Part shown: one piece after another, positions 18,696 to 30,000 of the stretch | Layout: the number at the start of each line of letters is the position of its first letter | Position numbering within the stretch: the first letter of the stretch is position 1 | Program-made: the position numbers and the translations under genes | The notes under the pieces: model-generated | The model's database searches: none | The model's input: only the letters and a program-made list of their open reading frames with translations | What the model was told of the DNA's origin: nothing | From: Apodospora peruviana | Taxonomy: Eukaryota; Ascomycota; Sordariomycetes; Sordariales; Lasiosphaeriaceae | Assembly (NCBI GenBank): GCA_033439685.1 | Contig: JAUEDM010000004.1 | Location: 2,852,001-2,916,000, forward strand | DNA length: 64,000 nucleotides | Reading direction: 5' to 3'

Positions 18696-19754
18696 ATGGT
18701 CACACCTTCCATGACCTCCGGATATGGTTATTTGAACCTGGCCAACGGCGGATACAATTTCTCGCCTTATCTCTCTGTAGACGGTCTAGATTCTCCAAAC
18801 ATGGATGACACGACGTACGACTACTTCTCCCTTCCTGTAACCTCGCTTGGGTCCGGTGGCATGGTCTACAGCCTCCACGGAAGCAACCGAACAAACTGGC
18901 CGACGCCCAACAGCCTTTCAGAAACCCCATTGACGTCACCACTCCCAGCCATGGATTCATTTCCTGGCGGTGACTTTGTGCCACCTGATATGTGGGCTGG
19001 CGAGACCGACTCCGAGTCCTGCGACCATGACCTTTTTACTTCAACAACAGACGCATTTCCGAGCCCCAATTCAGATTTCCCCCCGGCTTTGAAGGGAACT
19101 GGCTCCGCCGGCACGTCACATCAGCCCGCTGACGCTTTGTACTCTCCCTCCTCGTGGACTACTATGCCAGAATCGAGAGCAACGCCAGCGTCTGTCTCCA
19201 GAAAATTCAACAACAAACTGGATACTGCATTTGAGCTAGACCGCAGTGGTCTTGGTAGAAACGAGACCTGCAGCAGCGGCCGCGGTGGAAGCCACAAGAT
19301 CCAGCTTCGCACGGCATCCCGGAAAGCAAAGGCGGCGTCGTGCAACGCGGCCCGCGACTCTTTGTCGCCCACTGCCACCTCACCAGGTGGTCGCAGTCAT
19401 GTCAAGGTAGAGGACGATGAGGCGCTGACGTCCGAGGAGCGCCGAGCCAGGCAGAGTCACAACCTGGTCGAAAAACAGTACCGCAACCGCCTGAATGCGC
19501 AATTCGAGCGTCTCCTGGCTGCGCTACCTGCCGACCAACGCGACGGTACCGGGATCGACAGCGATAGCATGCTTGACGCCGCTGCCAGCGCGGATAAGCG
19601 TCTGAGCAAGGCCGAAGTGCTGGAGCTGGCCACGAAGCGGATCCGGACACTTGAAAAGGAGAGAGAGCGGCTCCAGCAGGAACACGGCGAGCTGATGCAG
19701 AATGTAGATATCTTGACGAATGCTGTGGCGAGACAGGGGTCAGCAGCACGATAA
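18696..19754 (+). CDS. SREBP-like bHLH transcription factor, second copy
   Basis: Nuclear regulator, 352 residues if translation starts at 18696. The bHLH domain is near residues 245-345: a basic region QSHNLVEKQYRNRLN with the SREBP-type Tyr, helix 1 AQFERLLAALP, a loop of about 25 residues, and helix 2 LSKAEVLELATKRIRTLEKE. A leucine-zipper-like continuation runs to the end. The N-terminal 240 residues are Ser/Pro-rich with aromatic motifs, as in an activation domain. The ATG directly follows TTCTAG, so it could also be an exon boundary, with a first exon at ATG 18206 and an intron donor near GAG-GTCAGA. Its bHLH is similar to that of the gene at 184-1688 but has a shorter loop. A role in regulating the region between the two copies is only a guess. 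Confidence 0.85.
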   Translation: MVTPSMTSGYGYLNLANGGYNFSPYLSVDGLDSPNMDDTTYDYFSLPVTSLGSGGMVYSLHGSNRTNWPTPNSLSETPLTSPLPAMDSFPGGDFVPPDMWAGETDSESCDHDLFTSTTDAFPSPNSDFPPALKGTGSAGTSHQPADALYSPSSWTTMPESRATPASVSRKFNNKLDTAFELDRSGLGRNETCSSGRGGSHKIQLRTASRKAKAASCNAARDSLSPTATSPGGRSHVKVEDDEALTSEERRARQSHNLVEKQYRNRLNAQFERLLAALPADQRDGTGIDSDSMLDAAASADKRLSKAEVLELATKRIRTLEKERERLQQEHGELMQNVDILTNAVARQGSAAR

Positions 19755-21012
19755 GAACGACAAACAGACGGCATAATGCAACACGGCAACCGTCTTTGTG
19801 TGGAAGATGGGTCTCATTTTCATTTTCATGACTTGATGACTGGATGGATGATGGGTTTCCTTTTTGGCTCATATGTCTATGATGGCTGGGGAATTAATTC
19901 TGGTGACTGATTATGAAAAATATGAGCTTGAAAACGGTACCCAACTATCTTTGGAGTTTTGGATTCCGTTTTTGGGATGGAAATATTGGGGAAAAAAAGC
20001 TGACATTTGAATTCACCTTTATGCCCCCTTGTGCTCTCAGCTTTGTTGCTATAGTGACAAGACGGTCCAAGGTATTAGATTTGGATCGCCGAGTAATAAC
20101 TGAGTAATCATTTCACATTCAAATTTAGTAGCAAAAGCACTGAAACCATTCCATTTTCTTCCAGCACCTCCGTATGAGTCTTCATACTGCATTTGCCTGA
20201 TCTTTGAAGATAGGAACCACTCTATCTACTGCTAGAATAGGTACCTAGTATTACGCCAACTTTATTTCGCCCTTCCTTCTTGCAGTTGGTGCGTCGAGAA
20301 CCTCGTTCAGCGTGAATCTGATAGTTTCTTAACTCTATAACTGCCAAGACTCTACCTAGAATAAAACTTTATACCGGCTTTACTTGTTAAAACATCGCAG
20401 GCCAATGCACAAATAATCCAGTTGATGGATCCCTTTGTTTTCGTCGTCGGAAACAGAAAGGGGTTCGGCGACTTTGGGCTTGCGTCCAAGCAGTTTGTAG
20501 GGCGGTCAGTCAGGCATTGAGCCCAACCCCTGTCTCTCAGCCCAGCCTAAGAGCTTGATGCCAGCCCCAGCTTGTTCGAGTTTCCATTGCATCACCTGCC
20601 CCGCACTTTAGTCTAGACTCACGTACCAGATACTTATGTAGCTCCGACCCCACCTAATTGGAGGTGCGACTGCCCCGCCATCGAAGCCTACACCTACCTT
20701 ACCTGGCCAGAGTCATCGTCTCTTGATGCTGTAGCCTGAATTTGATTCTGCTTCTTTTCTCGACCCTTTCGACCACATCTTAAAGTATCTTAATACTTAC
20801 TATTCACGTTCTCTGCCCAAGTGTCGTACTTTGAGGTCAATCCGAACCACCCCGAGTGCAGGAGCCCTGCTCCCTAAACCCCGCCCGCCAACGAACGGTT
20901 GCTGTCCTTCGGATCACAACCTCACCAACGTCTTGTCATTTCGAAGGGCTTGGGTATTTCTCACAAGAACAACAAACGTCAAAGAACGCAGCTTGATACC
21001 GATTTTTCCAAG
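19755..21012. other. Intergenic, no gene seen
   Basis: About 1.26 kb, the AT-rich 3' flank of the bHLH gene and then a CT-rich 5' leader of the E2 gene. No repeats or RNA genes were recognised. Confidence 0.5.
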
Positions 21013-21657
21013 ATGGCGTCCCAGAAACGCATCGCCAAGGTACGTCTCGCCTCGCCTCGCCTTACTGTCCTGAACCGGCAAGCTCGCGAGCCCTTCAGTA
21101 GCAGCGCGAGTTCCATCCATCCCAACTAACCTGTGTTGTTGTGTCTCCAGGAGCTCAGTGAGTGTATGGCCAACCCACCAGCGGGCATGCGCGTCTCGCT
21201 CGCCAACGACGCGGACGTGCACAAATGGCACATCGTCCTCGAAGGGCCACCCAACACCCCTTACGTCGGAGGCACGTTCGGTCTCGTCATCGTCCTGCCG
21301 CCGGAATACCCGTTCAAGGCACCGGTCGTCACGTTCGCGACGCGCATCTACCACCCCAACGTGACCAACGACACACCTGGCAAGATCTGTCTCGGTTTGC
21401 TGAAGACAGAAAACTGGAAGCCGTCGTTCAAGATCCAGACCGTGCTGCAGGCGGTTCGGGGTCTGCTCGTCGAGCCGCAGCCCGACGACCCGCTCGAAGC
21501 TCGCATCGCGGACGAGTTTCGGTCCGACAGAAAAGAATTTGAGAAGAATGCGAGGCAGTACGTGACGCAGTATGCCAAGGGCCCTGTCAAGTTTGATAAG
21601 AAGCTCACTTCGACGGCGGGGGATGCTGCTGCTACTCCTGGGGCAAGTAGTTCCTAG
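21013..21657 (+). CDS. Ubiquitin-conjugating enzyme E2
   Basis: Carries activated ubiquitin as a thioester and passes it to substrates or E3 ligases. Two exons: 21013-21039 (MASQKRIAK) and 21151-21657, joined by a GTACGT...CCAG intron; 177 residues to the TAG. The UBC fold shows the HPN triad (77-79) and catalytic Cys89 in GKICLGLLK. The segment ENWKPSFKIQTVLQAVRGLL with DDPLEA after it recalls the UBE2L3/UbcH7 branch more than UBC4 or UBC13; subfamily assignment is tentative. The frame after the TAG is open for another 156 codons, to 22128 (see separate entry). Confidence 0.93.
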
Positions 21658-22128
21658 AGAGACCCGTCGGCGGAGGTGGATGCGGATCATGCACATGTGG
21701 ACAACGAGGGTGTTGCTGGGGATATCAAGTCACAACCCCCACCCGATGGCTTGGAGCAAATTCCTGAGGAGCTGAGGGGATATGGGGGTGATGATGGTGT
21801 TTTGGAGGAACACCTCGAGCGCATGAGGGAGTGGTTGCGGCATCACGGAATTGAGGGTGATGATGATCATGATCCAGTGAACCGTGCATCTCAAACACAC
21901 TCGCAAGCTATGCCTGTGGATGGTGACGGCGAGGGTCACGATGGCACCGACCATGAAAGTGGTGGATCTGTTAGTATGCGGGATTCCGATATGGAGAATC
22001 TCCTCAATCACAGGATACGACCCAGGTTGCCTCACTCCCACCGTAGCGAGTCGGACGCATATCGACCCGAGAATGAAGAACTACAACGTTTGGGATTACA
22101 GCGGTTAAGGCGGCATTATTCGGAATAA
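21658..22128 (+). other. In-frame open extension beyond the E2 stop
   Basis: The frame of the E2 gene continues without a stop from 21658 to TAA 22128. It encodes an acidic, Asp/His-rich, disordered-looking stretch (MREWLRHHGIEGDDDHD) and a charged end (LQRLGLQRLRRHYSE). It could be a C-terminal tail reached by stop-codon readthrough. It could be reached by a GC-AG intron from GCAAGT at 21643 to AAG at 21729, which is 87 bp and keeps frame. It could be the tail of an ancestral longer protein, or chance. Confidence 0.5.
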
Positions 22129-23791
22129 GTAAGGATTGCGGACGGTATTTGTTTTCGAGAACGACAAGCCGGAACCAGTAAACAAAGCCGAGAAAGGAGT
22201 CATCGGCACGAGAACAACCCATCTCCCAACACTGATAAAGGCTAAAGCGTGGAGGGAGACGGACCGACAGCGAATGGCCCCTGGGATTTCTAACACATGG
22301 TTGTCCACTGACTGGGTGGTTAAATGTTCTGTTTTTCTCGCGTGGCAGCGGTGGTGGCTTTATCGCATGGTCAGTCTGAAGGGACAGGCTTTATGGGCAC
22401 GGCAGCGAGATGTTTGCAAAGCCCAAACGGATGGGCCGATAGATCGGCAGAAACCATGACATTGCGGCTCGTGCGGTGGGAGTTTTGCTAGCGATTTCTC
22501 CATTTCAAGGTATTTTCTTCCCTCTCGGTTTTCTTTGGTAGGTATCTGTTTTTGGTCCCAGCATTCGGCGGTGCGTCATCTTGCATGAGGGCAAAACTGT
22601 ATGTTCTTTGATAAAAAACTCCATCCAGCGAATCAATTATCGCCGCTTCTCGGAATGGCATCTCAAGTTTTGCAGTTGGTTGGTAGGTATCCATGTAAAA
22701 GATGTTCCAGGCGGGAGCAAACATTTCTATTTTGCTTTCACTCTTGATCATTCCTTAGACTTAATTTTGACAAGGGGTATATTATTCTCACGATATTTAG
22801 CAGATGATCCAAATGACCAAGGTAGGAATGTAAACATTCTTCTACAGGTGTGAAAGATTCGTCCCATCCACCTACTCTATGCATGCTTCCCGAAGGCTTT
22901 TTCCAGATTCATTTTGTTTTCCAGGTTATTCCATCTTTCCCTGAGCCCCGTCCCTTTCCCGTCTCGAATATCAACCGTCCAGTCAATTGAATACCGCACG
23001 GATACAAAACCCTATCAGGAAGAAAAGAATATCTAGGTACACAAATGCACGAAGCAACACACAAGAATAGTGGGAATCTTCTTATTAGGTGAACATAAAT
23101 AAACCCGCCTATCGCCATGATGCGTGACTGGTTTCTTGTCCACCTGTAGCCAAAAGAAGGAGATGAAGATGTCAATAAAAATGGTAAGCATGTGAATTGT
23201 AACAGGTAAGAGGTAAGTATAAACGGAAAGCCCCGACCTATACAAACACATGCCCGTTACATCCAGCAATGCACAGCTCTAATTGCTGGTTTTCTCTCGT
23301 TTTTCTTTTTACTCATCTCCCACTTTTTCTCTGGCCCAGGTCATGATATGAAAAAAAATATTCATCAGGAGAGACAATGCATGTGATAGCACCAGTTAGG
23401 ACCTTGCTTCATCGAGAGCACTATAATGAAGAAGAAAAGAAGTCCCATCATATGTGGAAGCTGGGAATGGTGCAAGTGTGAGTAGTAGATGAGTTGCAGA
23501 AAAAAGAAAACATGCCCGTCCTGCCCGGCCCACCCAATCTAACCATCACATGCAAGCCCAACCAAAGCCAACTATAACCCGGATTTCATCAACCGAAAAG
23601 AGTATTGTGGAAAAATAAACAAAGGAAAACAGTAAACATTATCATCGTTGCTCTGCTTCGCGGTGAGCAGTAGCGGCAGCAGCCGCAGCTGTAGACGCCA
23701 CAGAAGCCAAAGTGGGTACCCGAGGGGGGCCATAAGATCGAAGACGAGGTGGAAGAGGAGCGGGAAGGATCGAGACCGGCCTCGGCGCACA
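22129..23791. other. Intergenic between converging E2 and RabGAP genes
   Basis: About 1.66 kb of AT-rich sequence probably including both 3' UTRs. No coding signal, RNA or repeat was recognised. Confidence 0.5.
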
Positions 23792-26700
23792 CTAAATCAC
23801 CTCGACGGCTCGAACCTGCTCGCGATCCTTCTTTCGCCTCCCAAAGAGCGTTCCCTTACGATGCACTTCTGGATCTCCGGCGAGATCGAGGCCGGCTGCC
23901 GCCGTGGCGCTACTAGACCCAGGATTGTGATCACCAACGTTCATACTGCTATTGTTGTTGTCGCTAGCGGCTGCGGCAGCCTCCTGTTCGGCCTTCCACT
24001 TGCGGATCCCTGCGCGGCGTTCCTGGCGCGCCTCTTCCACCACCTCCTGGCTCAAGTGGCCGATGCCGTTGCGCCGCCTGTAGCAAGCCTCCATCAGGGC
24101 GTTGCAGTCGATCAGACGCCGCGGGAATGCCTGCACCACGCCAAACATCTCCATCGGGTCCGCCACCGCCTTGATCTCGTTTTCGGCCAGCTTGAAGATG
24201 GTCAAGGCGATGCGGAACAGCGTCCGCGACCCTTCGTAGAAAAATACGTCCCAGACGCGGAGGACGGTCTCGGTTGGGAGCGTTCCGATAAAACAGGACA
24301 TGAACCAGGCCGTCATACAAAGCGTGATTGCGGGGAGACGGTTCGGGTCACTTGCAACCTGCGCGCCGGCCGACTTGTCTCTTCCACGTTTAGTCCTGCT
24401 CTTCTTGCCCGAGCCAGGCTCAGCCTCATCCCCGCCAATCTGCTTCCATACATTGGGAAGTGAATCCTTCAAGGCGAGCATCAGTACGCCCAGGTCAACC
24501 TTTGAGCCCTCCAGGCTCATCTCGTGGGTGCCCGGAAGATACACCCGAGTGATGATATTCAAGAGCCAGAACGATTGCTCTTCAGTCTCCACAAAGAGCA
24601 GGAGCATGCCGGCAAGAAAATTGAGCGACTGACAGTAGCCGATGCGCGGGTTGTACAGTGCAAAGGCATGCAGCACACGGCGAAGCGACCCGATGATCTT
24701 CGGCTCCGAGGAAGACTGCGACGGCCAAGGAGACCCCTGCGAAGACGGATGCCCATCGTCACCGGGAGCCGTGGCCGTCCGTGGCGGTTTGAATCGCACA
24801 TTGTCTGGAAACGTCCGGTGGAGATCTTTCTCGATATCCTCTACCACCAGCGGCTTAACCTCAGTTGACTTCCCAGCAATCTTTCCTGGGCCCTCGGCCT
24901 CCAGGCCAGCGCGCTTCACCAAATCATCATAGACACCCCTGTGCTTGCTCAAGATGGCAGGTCCGCCGGCGTAATAAAACCAGGCAGCCCCTCTCCAGTC
25001 TGGAGGGATGCCTTTCCGGATGAATCGTTTCGTCTTGGCGTTTCGCGGCGGAAATCGGTTTGGGTTATCCGTCAACAACGAGTTATCCTTCAGGTATGCA
25101 ACCCACTTTTTCCTCCGCCGAGATAAATAGTCGGTATACGACGAATCCCAAGCGTCATATTCCTGGCGAGACACGTTATTGCTCACCTTCCGAAAACCAT
25201 ATCGATCGCGGCTACCAGGTTCCTCGAGAGGTTCCACTGGATACTGTACAGCGGGCGCCGGGGTTACAGGCCGGGACGGTGGTAGCTCACCGGCGTTCTC
25301 GGACGGCGAGGTATGGGTTACTAACGGTGCCGGCGTCGTTGGCGAGGCGGGTTTGCTGCCTTCGGGGCGCTGCGTTGTCTGGTCATCATCGCGATCCAAC
25401 ATCTTCGCTGAATCATGCTTCCCCAACCCGTCCGTGTCAAGCTCCTTTCTCTTACTCAGGTCTTCCGCTCCGAATCCAAGACCCATGTCCTTTGGTAGAG
25501 AGTTTGGTAGCAGAGAGAACCTGAAGTTGATGCCCGACTGCCTCACCACGGATCGTCGTCTCGATTCGGGTACTGGTATTGCTCCAGGAATTGGAAGGGG
25601 GTCGTTCATTGCTTCGAGCATTTTGGCCCCCATTCCACTGACATCTGAATGACTGCTCGCCGGCCGTGAGCTCTGCAGAGCGAAATCTTCGGGTCCTGCA
25701 TCCATCTCGTAGACATCTTCATCCTCCTCGGCAAACCTCATACTACGACGAATGCTCTCGATATCCGAGTCGTTGAATCCCCTCTCGTACATACCCATCA
25801 CATCTTCAAGACTCGGGCCATCGTCCGCCATTGAATTCGTCCGCCAGCTCGTCCGGGCGTAGCCGTTGATAATTGAATGTTCGGTTATGCTGCTTGTCTT
25901 GGTTAGGACGCTGCTTCGTTCTGTTCCTGATGCCGTGAATAGAGTCCCTTGCGCCGTCGAAGCCGTTAGTTGGGACCGGAAGCTTGACCGTGTCTCGTCT
26001 CCTCCTCCCATCCAAGGTGGCACCTCCCGATTTGTTGCCTGACCATTGTTGTTATTGGGGCTCAATGCCTGCCAAGCCCGATTGCCCGTAGTACTGGTGG
26101 AAGAAGGTGAAGGCCGTCTTAGGGAGCCGGTCCTGGATGCGACACTGAGGTGGTCGTTTGATGGACGGTTGGGAATTGAGGAGAAGGTGCTAGAGGATTT
26201 GGCAGATGCGGAAGAGCCTCCCCGGTTTCGCGGCCAGGGGTTTGGCGGCGTGCTGTAATTAATGTGTATTTGGGTCGTCGTTGGCTGGTCGAAACCGGAC
26301 TCTTCTGTTTGTTCGTGACTTGTAGGCAGTTGCCTCAGCATTGGGCCTTCGTGTGATCGTATGCTTGGCTTTCTCGGGCGGGAAAAGTTCTCGACGGTCA
26401 TATTGCCTTCGGTAGGCGTCGTTCGCCGGGTTCCAGGAGAAGAGTCGTCGAAACTCGAGGCGGCTGATGTGGGAGTTACTGGTGGACGATGCGAATCATT
26501 TTGTCGGCCTACCAACGGAAATTGGCGACTTTTAAACTGCAATGGAGGCGCGCTGTCGAGCTCTTCGGGTATGAAAGGGTTGGAAGATAGTCCGGGAAAG
26601 GCAGATCGAGGCGATGGTCTGCGCGTCGGTGTTGATTCTGCCCGTGTCCTTTGTGAGGTCTGTTGGTATGTGCGGCCAACGGAGCTCGAATTCTTGTAGG

Positions 26701-27073
26701 TCGCAGTCGACCTGTTGCTGAACAGCGAATCCCAGCGGGGAGAGATTGGGATGGGGCTGAGGACGGGAACTTCTGAAATCAATTCACGGGGGTGTTTTGA
26801 CGGGCTCGAAGGACGGATGGCATCAGAGAATTCAAGACTTTCGCTGACGACATGGTGGAGGTTATGCTCGCGGTGGTGGTTTCGGTCGTGGTGGAACGGT
26901 TCTGAGGCAGCGGCATCACCATGTTCCGACCAGGGTCCTTTTTGCGGTCGTTGGTGTCTCGAGTGTGCGCTAGAAGGCCACAGTCCCAGTTCGCGATGTC
27001 GTAGGCTGTGTTGGCGCCCAACAGCGGTATGACCTGCACCACCAGCAGGGCTGTCTGCTGATTCGGCGGACAT
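23792..27073 (-). CDS. TBC-domain Rab GTPase-activating protein
   Basis: Stimulates GTP hydrolysis by a Rab in membrane traffic. One uninterrupted exon of 1093 codons from ATG 27073. The first 600 residues are Ser/Pro/Thr-rich and probably disordered. The TBC domain lies at about 680-1010: it starts at RKGIPPDWRGAAWFYYAG, has the arginine-finger motif IEKDLHRTFPDN (near 745) and the glutamine finger YCQSLNFLAGM (near 810). It also has the ITRVYLPGTHEMSLEG and RVWDVFFYEGSR motifs. A basic Lys/Arg cluster (GRRKKDR) is near the C-terminus. A low-complexity insert with Lys/Arg (GKKSRTKRGRDKSA) interrupts the domain. The target Rab cannot be read from sequence; yeast Msb3/Gyp-type proteins are the nearest conceptual match. 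Confidence 0.93.
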   Translation of the reverse strand: MSAESADSPAGGAGHTAVGRQHSLRHRELGLWPSSAHSRHQRPQKGPWSEHGDAAASEPFHHDRNHHREHNLHHVVSESLEFSDAIRPSSPSKHPRELISEVPVLSPIPISPRWDSLFSNRSTATYKNSSSVGRTYQQTSQRTRAESTPTRRPSPRSAFPGLSSNPFIPEELDSAPPLQFKSRQFPLVGRQNDSHRPPVTPTSAASSFDDSSPGTRRTTPTEGNMTVENFSRPRKPSIRSHEGPMLRQLPTSHEQTEESGFDQPTTTQIHINYSTPPNPWPRNRGGSSASAKSSSTFSSIPNRPSNDHLSVASRTGSLRRPSPSSTSTTGNRAWQALSPNNNNGQATNREVPPWMGGGDETRSSFRSQLTASTAQGTLFTASGTERSSVLTKTSSITEHSIINGYARTSWRTNSMADDGPSLEDVMGMYERGFNDSDIESIRRSMRFAEEDEDVYEMDAGPEDFALQSSRPASSHSDVSGMGAKMLEAMNDPLPIPGAIPVPESRRRSVVRQSGINFRFSLLPNSLPKDMGLGFGAEDLSKRKELDTDGLGKHDSAKMLDRDDDQTTQRPEGSKPASPTTPAPLVTHTSPSENAGELPPSRPVTPAPAVQYPVEPLEEPGSRDRYGFRKVSNNVSRQEYDAWDSSYTDYLSRRRKKWVAYLKDNSLLTDNPNRFPPRNAKTKRFIRKGIPPDWRGAAWFYYAGGPAILSKHRGVYDDLVKRAGLEAEGPGKIAGKSTEVKPLVVEDIEKDLHRTFPDNVRFKPPRTATAPGDDGHPSSQGSPWPSQSSSEPKIIGSLRRVLHAFALYNPRIGYCQSLNFLAGMLLLFVETEEQSFWLLNIITRVYLPGTHEMSLEGSKVDLGVLMLALKDSLPNVWKQIGGDEAEPGSGKKSRTKRGRDKSAGAQVASDPNRLPAITLCMTAWFMSCFIGTLPTETVLRVWDVFFYEGSRTLFRIALTIFKLAENEIKAVADPMEMFGVVQAFPRRLIDCNALMEACYRRRNGIGHLSQEVVEEARQERRAGIRKWKAEQEAAAAASDNNNSSMNVGDHNPGSSSATAAAGLDLAGDPEVHRKGTLFGRRKKDREQVRAVEVI

Positions 27074-30000
27074 GGCTGCTGGCGTTTAGCTGGTGAAGAT
27101 GGGACTTGGACTAAAATATCGTCCGAAGTTTGCCATTTGAGATCAAGTGTTGATATTTTCCATCCGGCGCGCGCTGTGACCGGGTGCACAGGCTAATTGA
27201 GGTCTCCGTACAGTACCTTATTGTCTACTGACTTGGACGCCCTAACGCGACATGGGTTCGCTTGCTGGAAAGTTATATTAATGCCGGTTTGTGACGTTGG
27301 ACTCCCCGGCCGTGGTGGAATTTGGACGACTACCGGGGTCGCGAGCAATTCGGCAGGGATGCAATCCGCATGACACCTGAGGACGGATTCGCAGGCGGGT
27401 CCCGGAAGGAGGAGCTTGCCAGACGTTGAGGTTCCGCGCCAACGGTTGGCGCGTTCGAGAAAACCAAGCGAAAACTTGTTCGGACCCTTGTTGGCCAGTT
27501 TGTTTAAATGAGGATGTACGGCTTATCCACAACCAGCATCGTCAGCATCGTCAGCACCGGAGGGCGTGGTCGAGGTGGTTATTAGGTACAAATTTTAGCT
27601 GAAGTCCTGTGCAACACGGGCAGTGAGAGTGGCTCGAGTCGTGCGGATGTTACGCCGGAGAGCTGTTGGGAGGGTGGTGACCAGAGGGGCAGGGACAGAG
27701 GAAATATGCGATCCGTTTGCGCGCCGCTGTAAAATTAATTGCCAAATGCATGCGAGTCCAGTGAAAGGCAACGGAAACCTGCAGTCATTCCTGCTCCTGT
27801 CGTCGATGTTCACGCGCACGTTCCCGTCGTGCAGATACAGTACCGGTACCCGATACGCGCAGGCGAGCAGGCCAAAGGGGTCCGTGGTCTGGGTTTTTGT
27901 TTTTCAGAGCAGGGCGATTTGATGCACTATTCTCGGGCCGAAGCACCTCGATACAAATAATGGCACCTGCAGGCTGTGCGTGTTTTTCGTTTGGTTTTCG
28001 CTTGCGATGGAATTGAGAAAGAGAGAGAGGAAAAGGACAAGTACGACAGGATGGGGCCCTTCCGTGCCACTGCTCCTGTGTTCCAAATTGTCTTGAAATT
28101 TGTGGTATGTACGACTTCCAACCTCTTGAGACGGGGATCGAAGGCTGCACTACCCGTGTGATGTGCCCCACGGAGGGGGCCTAGTACATGATTATTCAAT
28201 GACGCATCCAGCAAAATACAGACACCTCTGTTATACGGAATACACATTACGGATAGCCTGTACAAAGGGAGAAAAAAAATGAAAAAGCTTGAAGTCACAT
28301 ATAAAAAGCCGACGTAGGGGATGAGATAGGTAGGTAGTCACGCATCGACGACTATGATCGACAAGCCTTCTGGGCCCAATTACCGCCGTACCTTGCAGTC
28401 CCGTCCTTGGTCGGAAAGCCTCCGAAAGGCAACCACTTACAGCAGGTCGGCCCCCGCCCCCCCGATTAACCGCACCCGCGGCGCCGGAAGCCTAGGAATG
28501 GGATTTTACTGAAAAGTTGGGAGATTTTCAGTAAATTTACATTTTCATGAAATTCCATGTTCTTCACAGGGTTGGTGTTATGCACCACAACAAGCCCCAC
28601 GTGACCGCACCTGCAGATTCGCCACAACACCACCGATCCGCAACTACGCAGCACCATAGCAGTAATATGAGTATATTTAGTTAAATTAACGATTTACATA
28701 CTTTCAGCTACTATTATTATGTTAGTTTAGCTTGTTGTAGTGGCTTTTGCAGTGTTGGTTTATCGATAAGGGCGGGGCACCGTGCACGGACTGAAAATTG
28801 GCCCAACTTTCAGTAAATGTACTGAAATCTCATTTCATGAAAATTACCAGGGTAAAAGGGTCCCATCCCTACGGAAGCCAGTCCTGAACCGCGGCTGCGG
28901 GCTGACTGAAGAGGGGCACCGGAATTTCCTAGAGGCGAGCTTTCCGCTGGCCATTTCCCTGCAAGCTCGGGCTTATTTCGCGATGTCATGAAACTTCAAC
29001 TGAATTTATACCTAACCTAGAAGCTATCAAGTGTGCGCTGCCTCGTCTTTCAAATCGTTCAGTCTCTCGCCTCTCACAACATACTTTAACGAAGATTCCT
29101 CACGTAGCACACCCAGTCATTCCGCATCATCACGCCATCCCGTCACTTTCCACTCTACGGATTACCCGTTGATGGAATTGCATCGAGGACCAAGTGGCTG
29201 GACAGCTCATCTAAACAGATGCCACACTCTCGGACAACTGCTAATATCTACCCGAATGTCCCGTCCAACCCAAGTTATACCTCAGAGGACCGAGCGGTGA
29301 TGGGTCATGTCGGTTTCCTTTCACTGTCGATAAGGCTCAATTTCATTGCGGACCAGAATGCTGCCAGTGTCGGGTAGATTTGCGGGGTTGTTGCGACCCT
29401 TACGCGTCGAGACGCGACATGTTCGCGGGCCATCTCGAACGACACGCGTATTGCGTTCCCGCGTGGGATCGTTGGATTAGATCTGTGCAGAGCAGTCATC
29501 ACATCACACAGCCAGATTAACATGGAACTTTGAACGGAATTCCTCGGCAACCAACTGTCGCGCGGAGAAAGCCCTGCTACATTCTTGGAGAGTTAAAGTT
29601 CGATCCTTAATATCGACGCTTGCCTCAAGGTCAGGTCCAGTTGTCTGGATCACAGAGTTGCGGCAACAAGTTTGACCGATCACCGATTTCAAGTCGACTG
29701 CAAAAAGTCAATGACGTTCCCCGCAGGGGATTTTTTTAGCGTCATGCTCGACATGCGTGCTTTCGCAGCCGGAACTCGGGGGAGCTCTAAAGAGCTCGCG
29801 GTTTCAAGTGCCAAAAAGCTCTCCCTCCTCCCGTGCTCCCGTATCATCCAAGAGTGCCAAGGAAGGTTATGACGGTCCGAGCTCCCTCGCTTGTCCACCA
29901 GCAACCAAAATCTCCCTTTTCGACTTCCCTGCTGTACCGTGCCTGTTTCCTAAAATACGGTGTGAGCAGAAGCCAGCATGTGATCCAAGTGTCCTATCTC

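Noticed and set aside
23648..24463. 271-codon frame opposite the RabGAP
   Set aside because: Antisense of a clear TBC-domain coding region.
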